A stretch of DNA of 64,000 nt, taken from NCBI GenBank assembly GCA_900618065.1, contig UYIL01000003.1, positions 2,046,001 to 2,110,000 of the forward strand, given 5' to 3'. The notes beneath the pieces were generated by a model, which ran no database searches, was not told the DNA's origin, and worked only from the letters and a program-made list of their open reading frames with translations. Both the position numbers and the translations under genes were made by a program. Below are positions 46,526-54,808 of the stretch, piece after piece. Position 1 is the first letter of the stretch. Every line of letters begins with the position of its first letter. This DNA comes from Streptococcus thermophilus. GTDB lineage: Bacteria > Actinomycetota > Actinomycetes > Mycobacteriales > Mycobacteriaceae.

Positions 46526-47706
46526 TATTTCGGCTCCTTGCTCAGACGGAACAGCAGGTTGACGGCGTCGCGGGCGACATGGGGATCACTCGTCTCGGCA
46601 TCACCGAGCAATGCGGACATGGCGTCCCGGGCGTACCCGGACAGCGGCAGGTTGGCTAGTTCCTCATCATTCGGTTCGAGGTGGAGGTCCATGAGCCGTT
46701 CGCGCTCATACAGCGCACCGAACACACTGCGCTGCGCGGCCAGGCCTTCCTCGAGTTCACGCGTCGCCTCCAAGCCGAGCGTGCCCGCCAAGGAATACTT
46801 CACCGCGGTGCGACTCTTGTGCGGGTACGCCTCCAGCTCCGCAATGACGCGGCGCACGTCCTCACCGTCGCTGACCTCCCAGTGCAGCGCATCAAAGGTC
46901 CATTCGCCGACGGCATGCTCGTTGACATCGACGTCGACATCGGTCGCCGATCGCTTATCAACGCTCACCACCAACGCCTTCCCCGAGTTCACCTCGTTCC
47001 CGGCCACATTGTCGCGCCGGTCGTGAAAGTCCGTGGTCTCCGGCGAACCGGAAAACCAGATCCGGCCGCTGGTACCCACTGGCTGGGCCGAATGGGTGTC
47101 GCCCAGTGCGACGTAGTCGACCACTCCGTTCGCCAGGGCTTGCTCCAGACCGGTCAGTGAGATCAGGGCTGGGTCATCCTCTCCCCTGCCTTCGGCCTGG
47201 CCGTGAGCCACGAGGATGCGGACGCTGTCCGTCGGTTCGAGCTGGGCAAGAGCACGGGCGGCCAGATCCTCGTTGGCGTAGCGGGCGAGCAACGGCGCGC
47301 CGACGATCTCCACGCCCGGACGGACCTCCACGGGTGTGCTGTCCCCGAGCACGGTCACGCTGGGCAGCTCGGCGGCACGTTCCAGCGCGGCACCGGGCAG
47401 CAGGGGGTCATGGTTTCCCGGGAGCAGGTACACTGGGACGGGCAGCGAGCCCAGCACCTCGAGGGCGCGGCCCATCGTGCGCTCGCTCAGCGCGTTCGCG
47501 TCAAAGACATCGCCAGCGACAACAATGAACTCTGCGCCCTGTTCCGTTGCTAGGGCGCCCAGTTTCTCCACCGCGCGCAGGCGCGAATCCTCAAAACGCG
47601 ATTGAGCGTCGCTGTCTTCACCGTCGAGGAACCAGCGCGTCATTCCCCATTGAAAGTCCGAGGTGTGGATGAACGTCACCTGTGTTGCACCCTGTGTGGA
47701 GTCCAT
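46525..47706 (-). CDS. SbcD/YhaO-like metallophosphoesterase (DNA nuclease)
   Basis: 393 residues. Calcineurin-like metal site: FIHTSDFQWG, VVAGDVFDANAL, LLPGNHDPL, LVAHGQ, ALGDTHSAQ, with Asp, His and Asn in the usual order. The first motif has DFQ in place of the common DxH, so one ligand differs (His replaced by Gln) as in some YhaO-like proteins. C-terminal capping region beyond residue 250. Translationally linked to the SbcC-like gene. 80 bases after the SWIM gene. Confidence 0.86.
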   Translation of the reverse strand: MDSTQGATQVTFIHTSDFQWGMTRWFLDGEDSDAQSRFEDSRLRAVEKLGALATEQGAEFIVVAGDVFDANALSERTMGRALEVLGSLPVPVYLLPGNHDPLLPGAALERAAELPSVTVLGDSTPVEVRPGVEIVGAPLLARYANEDLAARALAQLEPTDSVRILVAHGQAEGRGEDDPALISLTGLEQALANGVVDYVALGDTHSAQPVGTSGRIWFSGSPETTDFHDRRDNVAGNEVNSGKALVVSVDKRSATDVDVDVNEHAVGEWTFDALHWEVSDGEDVRRVIAELEAYPHKSRTAVKYSLAGTLGLEATRELEEGLAAQRSVFGALYERERLMDLHLEPNDEELANLPLSGYARDAMSALLGDAETSDPHVARDAVNLLFRLSKEPK

Positions 47707-47786
47707 GCCTTAACAACTACCAAACGACCCGGACACCGCCACCACCACCTCCGAACGTTCGTTCGAACCATCGCAGATCGTGCCAG

Positions 47787-48635
47787 CTACCGGCGCGTCA
47801 GCTCGTCGTACAGATCCTCCAGATCAGACACCGCTCGCAACTGGTCAATGTTGGTGAAAGAGATCGTTTGCATCGCCTTGTGCAGCAGGTCCAGATCCGA
47901 ATCCTCGATCATCGGGGCGGTCTTCGGCTGCGGCAGATCCGGCAACTCATGGCCCGTCCAGAATTGCTCCGAGCCTTCGGCCGCAGATTGCTTCGCCCGT
48001 TCGCCAGCTGTGGCGCGCAGTTGCTGCTCCAAGGTGTTCAAGTCGAGGTTGCGCAGGCGGAAGATCAGGGTGGGATCAGCGTCGATAAGCTCCGCGGCTT
48101 TGATGGCCACCGCAACCCCGTGCTTGCATACGTCGTAATTGTCGGGGCAGTCGCAGCGGAAGCGGATCTTCTCCCCATCTCCAGCAACAAGGGCATTAAG
48201 CAGCTCTTTATGGAAGCGTCCCGTGCGGGCGGCCTTGAGCGCGTTCGCGTTGTGCGCCATGAGTTCCAGGGCTTGTTGGATCGCGTCCGCATCGCGGTAC
48301 GGCAGCAAGATCATCGTGGTGAACGGCTCGTTCTGGCTGCCGGCCACAGAGCCGGTGAACCGGCCAATCTCGGTCCGGACCTCGACGACATTGCCCTCAT
48401 CGGCGTACTTTCGCCCGCGGCTGTACCGCCCCTGGTCGGCACCGCGCTGAGCGGCTTGCAGAATGATGCCCGCGGCAGGGTTAAGCCGCAGCGAACGCGC
48501 GGTGCGCTTGAAAGGCACTTCAACGGTTTCGGCACTGGCTTCAACCTGCTCGCTGCGCGCTTCTTCTGCGCTGGTCACCTTTTTGCGCTGCGCGAAGTTG
48601 ACCCAGGTGACGTTTCCTTCTTGCGGGTGCGGCAT
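47787..48635 (-). CDS. SWIM zinc finger protein
   Basis: 282 residues. SWIM motif CxCx6CxH: Cys161, Cys163, Cys170, His172 in FRCDCPDNYDVCKHG. Such proteins are often encoded beside an SNF2 helicase, as here (three bases after its stop), and are thought to give it nucleic-acid or partner binding. The rest is helical and acidic with no catalytic motif. Likely an accessory subunit; inference from context. Confidence 0.87.
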   Translation of the reverse strand: MPHPQEGNVTWVNFAQRKKVTSAEEARSEQVEASAETVEVPFKRTARSLRLNPAAGIILQAAQRGADQGRYSRGRKYADEGNVVEVRTEIGRFTGSVAGSQNEPFTTMILLPYRDADAIQQALELMAHNANALKAARTGRFHKELLNALVAGDGEKIRFRCDCPDNYDVCKHGVAVAIKAAELIDADPTLIFRLRNLDLNTLEQQLRATAGERAKQSAAEGSEQFWTGHELPDLPQPKTAPMIEDSDLDLLHKAMQTISFTNIDQLRAVSDLEDLYDELTRR

Positions 48636-48638
48636 GGT

Positions 48639-51600
48639 TTAATCCTCCCCTGCTGTCCGGTAACTCATCAAGGTTGCCAGATCCTCGGTTCCCAGCTCGG
48701 TGATCCAGCCTTCGCCTTCACCCACGACAGCGCCGGCGAGTTTCAGCTTGCCGTCGAGAATGTCCTGGATCGACTCCTCCATTGTTCCGCGGGTAATCAT
48801 CTTGTACACCTGCACATTGCGGTTCTGCCCGATGCGGTAGGCGCGGTCGGTCGCCTGGTTCTCCACGGCCGGGTTCCACCAACGGTCCATGTGGACCACC
48901 ATGGACGCCGCGGTGAGGTTGAGCCCCGTGCCGCCGGCACGCAGCGACAGGATCATCGCGCGCGGCCCGTTGGGGTCCTGGAAGTGCTCCACCATCGTGT
49001 CGCGCTGGGTCTTGCTCAATCCCCCGTGGAGGAAGGGGATCTCGTGGCCCAGCCGGTCGCTCAAGTACGGCTGGAGAATGTCGCCGAACGCCTTGTATTG
49101 GGTGAACACCAGCACACGCTGATCGGTCTCAATCGCCTGGTCGAGCAGCTCCATGAGCATGGCCACTTTGCCGGAGCGGTGCTTGCCCTTGTCCGTCACC
49201 GGCGAACCGTCTGCCTGGTAGTGCGCCGGGTGATTGCAGATCTGCTTGATCCGCGTGATCGTGGACAGCACCAACCCTTTGCGCGCCATGCCGGTACGGG
49301 TTTCCAGCTCCTTCTGCATCGCGTTGACCAGCGCGGTGTAGAGCGCCGCCTGCTCGGGAGTCATGTCGACGGTGACCACTTGCTCGGTCTTCTCCGGCAA
49401 ATCCTCCATGATCGCCGGATCCGTCTTCAGCCGGCGCAGCACGAACGGCCCGGTGAGCCGCTGCAGACGCTCCTGCATGCTGTCGGCCAGGGCTTCATCC
49501 CGGCGCGACTCGATGACTTTGGAGAAGTGGTTCCGGAAGAACGCCTGCGAACCCAGAATCCCGGGATTGACAAAGTCGAGGATGCTGCGCAGTTCCGCCA
49601 GCCGGTTCTCTACCGGCGTACCGGTCAGCGCAATGCGGTGGCGCGCTCCAATCGCCCGCACGCTTTTCGACGCCTGCGTCCCCGTATTCTTAATCGCCTG
49701 CGCCTCATCGAGCACAACGTGGTCCCATTCGACCAGTCCGAGCGTCTTGTAATCCCGCCCGGCAATGCCGTAGGAGGTGATCAGCACGTCGAGCTCGCCA
49801 ATCGCGTCCACGAGCTCCTGTCCTTTGAGGCGGCCAGAGCCGTGGTGGACACCGACGCGCATGGCCGGCACAAAGCGCTCTGCCTCCCTGGCCCAGTTGC
49901 CCACCACAGAGGTCGGCGCTACCACGAGGGTCGGCCCGGTTTTCCGCCCCTGGTCCGCCTCGACGGCAAGCAAGGTGAGCAGTTGGAGGGTTTTGCCGAG
50001 GCCCATGTCGTCGGCAAGCACCGCCCCCAGCTTGTTGCGCGACATGAAATACAACCAGTCCACGCCACGGCGCTGGTAATCGCGCAGCTCCGCGTGCACG
50101 GTGTCCGGAATCGGCTGGCGTTCCGGTGCGGGGCGGTCGGTGCCACCGACAAGGGCATGCAGCCATCCCGGAGCATCAACGTCGCCGGCGATCTCCAGAC
50201 CGCCAGCTTCCTGCTCTGCCGCCGACTCGAGCGCGAGCTGGCGCAGCTCTTCGGCGGTGATGAGGCCGTCTTCGACCTCCTTGCCCGTCAGCGACTCAAT
50301 ATATTTACGCGACTTGCGCAGGCTCGCCTGATCCGCCAGCACCCACTGGCCCCGCAGACGGATCAACCCGGACTTGGAGGACACCAGCTGGGCCATCTCC
50401 TCCGGGGTGAGTTCCGTGTCGCCGAGCGAGAGCTGCCAGTCGTAGGCGACCAGCTGGTCAACACCAAACCGGCTGACCTCACCCGGCTCGGACTCCGTCG
50501 GTTCAGTGACCGAGAGCTTCGCGGTGGTCTCCATCCGCTGCCACGCCCGCGGCAGCATCACCTTGATCCCGCGCCCGCCGAGAACATAAGCGGTCTGGCC
50601 GACCAAGTTCATGATCTCGTCGGTGCTGAGGTAGCTGTCCCAGTCACCGTCTTGAGGCGTGCGCGGGGTTTCCGGGTGGCGCGGGTGCAGCTCCGGGTCG
50701 AGCAAGGGTGTCACATCGACGGCCTTGCGCAGCTGGGTGCGCAGGCTGGCCATGGTGGACATGTCCAACTCATCAAGGCGGATCGGCCGGGGCGCATCCG
50801 TGCCGGACCGGACTTGGGCGCGCACCGGCCACTGCACAGGCGCGGGCTGACCGTCTAGTTCCCCGCCCAATCCGTCAACCATCATGGCGGCATCAGACCA
50901 CTGCGGGTCCGCCGGCTCCTCAACGATGAACACCAGCTGCACGTTCACCGCAGTGATCGAGCCGTTCCAGTGCGCGATCTGCTTGGACACGCTCGCCCCG
51001 CCCCGGCGCAGCGGGGAGGATTTCAACAGCGCGTCGGCAAAGTCGTGCCACGGGTAGGCGCGGTCCTCACCGCGCACATGATCCAGCAGGCCGGAGGCGA
51101 TCCAGTGCACCAGGTTCGTGGAAACGTCCTCCGCGACGTTCAAGTTGTTCACCGTGATCACGCCCGGGGCCGCGGCGACCATGTTGGCCAACCAACCGCG
51201 CTCCTCCAGCCCGGTGCCCAACTGCCACTCGGGGTACCACATGCCGTCATCGGGGCGGACCCGAATGCTCACCCGCCCGGCGCGCACGAACCGTGTCAGA
51301 CCGGTGTAGAGACGGATAATCCAGTACAGATCCGGGGCAATCGAGGCGCGCTGGGCCGCCGTCGCGGCCGGCGAAGGCTCATCCAGCATGGCCACCTGGC
51401 TCAAGAACCGCACCGTCTCCTCGGGGGAAAACGCAGCCGTGGGCACCTTCAATTGCACCTGCCGGCCCTTCGGTGTTTGCAAAGTGATGGGGTCGCGGCG
51501 GCGGAAGCGTGAGTCGTCGATAAGCGACTCAACAACCTGGGGAAACGTGCCCTCCGGAACCTGCGAAGGCAGGAGAATCTTGTGCCCCTCCACACGCTCA

Positions 51601-51659
51601 ACCCACAGGTTGAGCCCTGAGGCGGGAAGCCACAGGCCGTGGAGAAGGAATTTAGGCAT
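48639..51659 (-). CDS. SNF2 family DNA translocase/helicase
   Basis: 1006 residues from ATG (MPKFLLHGLWLPASG). N-terminal half (1-520) is the SNF2-associated bacterial extension; helicase core follows: LADDMGLGKT (about 548-557), SYGIAGRD, VLDEAQAIKN (DEAQ 651-654), LTGTPVENRL, and in lobe 2 VFTQYKAFGD, FLHGG, RAGGTGLNLT, DRWWNPAVENQATDRAYRIGQ. Resembles mycobacterial HelZ-type proteins. First gene of the SNF2-SWIM-SbcD-SbcC run and divergent from putP. Confidence 0.93.
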   Translation of the reverse strand: MPKFLLHGLWLPASGLNLWVERVEGHKILLPSQVPEGTFPQVVESLIDDSRFRRRDPITLQTPKGRQVQLKVPTAAFSPEETVRFLSQVAMLDEPSPAATAAQRASIAPDLYWIIRLYTGLTRFVRAGRVSIRVRPDDGMWYPEWQLGTGLEERGWLANMVAAAPGVITVNNLNVAEDVSTNLVHWIASGLLDHVRGEDRAYPWHDFADALLKSSPLRRGGASVSKQIAHWNGSITAVNVQLVFIVEEPADPQWSDAAMMVDGLGGELDGQPAPVQWPVRAQVRSGTDAPRPIRLDELDMSTMASLRTQLRKAVDVTPLLDPELHPRHPETPRTPQDGDWDSYLSTDEIMNLVGQTAYVLGGRGIKVMLPRAWQRMETTAKLSVTEPTESEPGEVSRFGVDQLVAYDWQLSLGDTELTPEEMAQLVSSKSGLIRLRGQWVLADQASLRKSRKYIESLTGKEVEDGLITAEELRQLALESAAEQEAGGLEIAGDVDAPGWLHALVGGTDRPAPERQPIPDTVHAELRDYQRRGVDWLYFMSRNKLGAVLADDMGLGKTLQLLTLLAVEADQGRKTGPTLVVAPTSVVGNWAREAERFVPAMRVGVHHGSGRLKGQELVDAIGELDVLITSYGIAGRDYKTLGLVEWDHVVLDEAQAIKNTGTQASKSVRAIGARHRIALTGTPVENRLAELRSILDFVNPGILGSQAFFRNHFSKVIESRRDEALADSMQERLQRLTGPFVLRRLKTDPAIMEDLPEKTEQVVTVDMTPEQAALYTALVNAMQKELETRTGMARKGLVLSTITRIKQICNHPAHYQADGSPVTDKGKHRSGKVAMLMELLDQAIETDQRVLVFTQYKAFGDILQPYLSDRLGHEIPFLHGGLSKTQRDTMVEHFQDPNGPRAMILSLRAGGTGLNLTAASMVVHMDRWWNPAVENQATDRAYRIGQNRNVQVYKMITRGTMEESIQDILDGKLKLAGAVVGEGEGWITELGTEDLATLMSYRTAGED

Positions 51660-51780
51660 AACCTCTTTTCTACCACCCTGGGTGACCAACAGAGCAGGCG
51701 CGAAAAGTTCAGGCACCCAGCTGTGCGTTATCCTATTCCAAGCTTTTTATCCGCTGCGAAACTTCATTCAAGGAGCGCAC

Positions 51781-53379
51781 ATGACTGAAAGTACGTGGAT
51801 GATCATCGCTTTGGTGATCTACTTCGGCCTGATGCTCGCCATCGGTTACTACGGTTGGCGCCGCACCACCCAGTATGGCGACTACGTCATCGGCGGCCGC
51901 GACCTGCCGCCGTTCGTCGCCGGTATTTCTGCAGGCGCATCCGACATGTCCGGCTGGCTGCTCATGGGTCTGCCCGGTGCCTTGTTCGTCTCCGGCATGA
52001 GCGAGCTATGGATCGTCATCGGCCTCTTTCTCGGTTCGTGGGCCAACTGGCAGTGGGTCGCCCCGCGCCTGCGCGCCTACTCGGAAGTGGCCAACAACTC
52101 GATCACCCTGCCGAGCTTCTTTGAAAACCGCACACACGATCAAACTCGCGCCCTGCGCGTCATCGCCGCGGTGATCATCATCTTCTTCTTCACGTTCTAC
52201 GTCTCCTCCGGCATGGTCGCCAGCGGGCGTTACTTCGAGTCCACCTTCGACGGCGACTACATGACCGGCATGCTCATCGTCGGTGCCATCACGGTGATCT
52301 ACACCTTCGTCGGCGGATTCTTCGCCGTGTCCTACACCGACGTCGCCCAGGGCCTGCTCATGTTCGCAGCACTGATCATCGTGCCGGTCATGGCCCTATT
52401 CGCCATCGACAACCCCGGCGGCATCTTCTCCTACCCGCTGGACAACCCCTACGGTCCGTGGGAAACCGGCAACCCGGACTACTTCAACTTTTTCACCGGT
52501 GTCTCCGCGGCCGCGATCATCGGCAACCTGGCGTGGGGCCTGGGCTACATGGGCCAACCGCACATCATCACCCGCTTCATGGCGCTACGCAGCCCGCACG
52601 AAGCGCGCTCCGGCCGCAACTCCGGCCTGATCTGGGTGGGCATCTGCTACATCGGTGCCGTTTTCACCGCGATCATCGGTGCATCCTTCTTCGGCCAGAC
52701 GCAACACTCCGTCACCGACCGCGACGGTTTCGAAACGATTTTCCTGGACATGACCCGCGTCGTGTTCCACCCGCTGTTCGCCGGCCTGGTGCTCACCGCC
52801 GTTCTTGCCGCGATCATGTCCACCATGTCGTCCCAGCTGCTGGTCACCTCCTCCGCCCTTGTCGAGGACCTGTTCCGCGGCTTCACCAAACGCGACCTGC
52901 CCCAGCGCACCCTGCTCATCGCCTCCCGCGTCATGGTGGTCATCGTTGCCTTGGTAGCCATTCTCATGGCCGCCAACCCGTCCGACACGATCCTCGGCCT
53001 GGTCGGCTTCGCGTGGGCCGGTTTCGGTTCCGCGTTCGGCCCGGTCATTATTGCGTCCCTGTTCTGGCGCCGTCTCACCGCGCCGGGTGCCATGGCCGGC
53101 ATGGTCGTCGGCGCGCTGACCGTGTTCATCTGGGGTTCCGTCCCGGCCACCTCCGACCTGATCTACGAGATGGTTCCGGGCGTCATCCTGGCCACCCTCG
53201 TCATGGTCGCGGTCTCCCTGGCCACCAAGCCGAACCCCGCCGCCGAGGCCGAGTTCGACCGCGCAAACGACCTCACCGAATACGCGATGGCGCACCCGGA
53301 GGTCTCCTTCGACCAGGCGTTGAAGGACACCCAGGTGCGTGGGGATGACGATGGAGTGTCCGGCAGCGCGCAGCGGTGA
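51781..53379 (+). CDS. putP: Sodium/proline symporter
   Basis: 532 residues from ATG with AAGGAG six bases upstream. SSS family, 13 membrane helices. Signature regions: DYVIGGRDLPPFVAGISAGASDMSGWLLMGLPGALFVSG (sodium and proline site), RALRVIAAVIIIFFFTFYVSSGMVASGRYFE, and WGLGYMGQPHIITRFMALRS. Length and motifs are those of PutP. The frame is open upstream inside the SNF2 gene's antisense strand, which has no coding meaning. Confidence 0.93.
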   Translation: MTESTWMIIALVIYFGLMLAIGYYGWRRTTQYGDYVIGGRDLPPFVAGISAGASDMSGWLLMGLPGALFVSGMSELWIVIGLFLGSWANWQWVAPRLRAYSEVANNSITLPSFFENRTHDQTRALRVIAAVIIIFFFTFYVSSGMVASGRYFESTFDGDYMTGMLIVGAITVIYTFVGGFFAVSYTDVAQGLLMFAALIIVPVMALFAIDNPGGIFSYPLDNPYGPWETGNPDYFNFFTGVSAAAIIGNLAWGLGYMGQPHIITRFMALRSPHEARSGRNSGLIWVGICYIGAVFTAIIGASFFGQTQHSVTDRDGFETIFLDMTRVVFHPLFAGLVLTAVLAAIMSTMSSQLLVTSSALVEDLFRGFTKRDLPQRTLLIASRVMVVIVALVAILMAANPSDTILGLVGFAWAGFGSAFGPVIIASLFWRRLTAPGAMAGMVVGALTVFIWGSVPATSDLIYEMVPGVILATLVMVAVSLATKPNPAAEAEFDRANDLTEYAMAHPEVSFDQALKDTQVRGDDDGVSGSAQR

Positions 53380-53432
53380 TGTCACTGACGGTGCGTCGCG
53401 GGGCGCACCCTGGCGCCCAGGCCCCCTGGTCC

Positions 53433-53506
53433 ATGAACCTCTGCCTATGAACTGAGTGGCCTCCCCCGCCTGCTGCCGTTTACTCGGTTCATAGGCAGAG
53501 GTTCAT
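53433..53506. repeat. Large inverted repeat with internal repeats (25-bp arms)
   Basis: Left arm 53433-53457 and right arm 53482-53506 pair over 25 positions with one G-T wobble; loop of 24 bases. Each arm contains two copies of ATGAAC/GTTCAT, so the hairpin holds four such words. No T-run follows. It lies between putP and the HNH gene and may be a terminator, an RNase target or a palindromic mobile unit. Confidence 0.85.
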
Positions 53507-53560
53507 AGCTTCCGCGCCTCCCACGGAACCGATCGCCCCCGCCGCGCAGTCCAACAAGGT

Positions 53561-54202
53561 ATGCCTTGGTTCCGCTTCTATCTCGCCGTGCTCATCGCCG
53601 CCACAGTCGCCATCGTTCCGTTCCCCACGCCGCGTTCGCTTATCGACGCCCCATCAACCCCCTCCCCTCGCCCCACCATCCTGGGCTACGACCGCGCCGC
53701 AGACTTCGGCGACTGGGGCATGCAGCCCACCGGGTGCACCACCCGCGAGGCTGTCATGGCCGATGCGTGGGACGTCGACTCATGCCGCACCCCTTACCGC
53801 CAGTGGGCCCCGTCCGATTCGGTGCCCTTCACGGACCCCTACACCGGCGCCCCGCTCGACCCGGCCGACGTAGAAGTCGACCACATCTTCCCGCTGCGCG
53901 CCGCTTGGGACATGGGCGCGCACGCGTGGCCGGCGGAGAAGCGCGTCGCCTTCGCCAACGACCCGATCAACCTCGTGGTCACATCCTCCAAGGCCAACCA
54001 GGCGAAGTCCGACATGCTGCCCAGCGAGTGGGTTCCTGACAACCGTCGGGTGCGCTGCGCCTACGGGCAGCGCATCGCCGCCATTGCCCGGGGCTACGAC
54101 CTGCCCCTGCCCCGCGCCGATCTGCGGGCGATCCGCAGGCACTGTTCTGGCCTGCAAGGGCTCGTGTCAAATGTGGAAATGCCTGTGCATTCCGTAGAGT
54201 GA
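53561..54202 (+). CDS. Secreted HNH family nuclease
   Basis: 213 residues. Signal peptide or N-terminal anchor (about 4-22, FRFYLAVLIAATVAIVP). Nuclease core of the DUF1524/GmrSD-type HNH group: VEVDHIFPLRAAWDMGA (Asp107-His108), FANDPINLVVTSSKANQAKSD (Asn137, Asn146). Two Cys (CTTREAV and DSCRTP, plus RCAYG and HCSG) may form disulfides. Acts outside the cell if the leader is real; role could be nutrient release. ATG used has only AAGG at the start; an internal start is possible. Confidence 0.87.
   Translation: MPWFRFYLAVLIAATVAIVPFPTPRSLIDAPSTPSPRPTILGYDRAADFGDWGMQPTGCTTREAVMADAWDVDSCRTPYRQWAPSDSVPFTDPYTGAPLDPADVEVDHIFPLRAAWDMGAHAWPAEKRVAFANDPINLVVTSSKANQAKSDMLPSEWVPDNRRVRCAYGQRIAAIARGYDLPLPRADLRAIRRHCSGLQGLVSNVEMPVHSVE
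54195..54200 (+). promoter_or_regulatory. -10 box TAGAGT upstream of the DUF2269-like gene
   Basis: TAGAGT lies inside the last codons of the HNH gene and ends seven bases before ATG. GAGG in between could also act as a ribosome site if the gene is read from upstream. Confidence 0.45.
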
Positions 54203-54207
54203 GGACC

Positions 54208-54690
54208 ATGACCACATTCCTCATTTTCCTGCACGTTGCCGCCGCGATCATTCTCATCGGTCCGGTCATGGTGGCCACCTCCGCGTTCCCCGGCGCCGCC
54301 GCCAAGGCGCAGGCCGGCGGCGAGGAGACCTTTGGACGCGCCTCCATCTACCACCGCATTTCTTCTACCTACGGCATGATCTCCGTGCTGGTTCCGCTGC
54401 TCGGTGCGGCCGTGCTGGCCTTCGACTGGGACACCTACCGCTCGAACTACTGGTTCCACACCGCGATCGTGCTGTCGGTCCTGGCGTGGGGCTTCCTGTT
54501 CGCCATGGTGATCCCGCAGCAGCGCAAGATCATGGGTTCTCTCGGTGCGCTCAACCCGGCCGAGGCTGACTCCCGCGACGTCACCTCGGACATCGAGTCC
54601 TCCCGCGTCAAGGCAGCTGCCGGCGCAGGCATTTTCAACCTGCTGTGGTTCCTGACCCTGGTCCTGATGTTCCTGCCGACCCCGGCTTAG
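54208..54690 (+). CDS. DUF2269-like integral membrane protein
   Basis: 160 residues from ATG. Four membrane helices with FLIFLHVAAAIILIGPVMVATSAFP first; the conserved His in LHVAAA and a Pro-Gly-rich loop suit the DUF2269/predicted integral membrane group (possible haem or oxygen-linked function, unproven). Start overlaps six bases beyond the HNH stop; own promoter possible. Confidence 0.75.
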   Translation: MTTFLIFLHVAAAIILIGPVMVATSAFPGAAAKAQAGGEETFGRASIYHRISSTYGMISVLVPLLGAAVLAFDWDTYRSNYWFHTAIVLSVLAWGFLFAMVIPQQRKIMGSLGALNPAEADSRDVTSDIESSRVKAAAGAGIFNLLWFLTLVLMFLPTPA

Positions 54691-54719
54691 AAGCCACGGC
54701 CCTTTTCGGGCGTCACCGC

Positions 54720-54787
54720 AAAACCCAGCTCTTAAGAACAAGAGATTCGCTTTTCGACGAATCCTCGCCTCTCAGTAGCTGGGTTTT
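54720..54787. terminator. Bidirectional terminator between converging genes
   Basis: AAAACCCAGCT (54720-54730) pairs with AGCTGGGTTTT (54777-54787), enclosing an inner hairpin GATTCG/CGAATC. T-runs follow on both strands. Serves the membrane-protein gene and the DEAD-box gene. Confidence 0.75.
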
Positions 54788-54808
54788 CTCATGCCCAGGC
54801 ACGGAACC

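Noticed and set aside
45509..47026. 505-codon plus-strand frame over the SbcC/SbcD junction
   Set aside because: Antisense of coiled-coil coding; no family features.
47682..50858. 1058-codon plus-strand frame over the SWIM and SNF2 genes
   Set aside because: Antisense shadow of high-GC genes; no motifs, composition rich in Arg/Gln/His.
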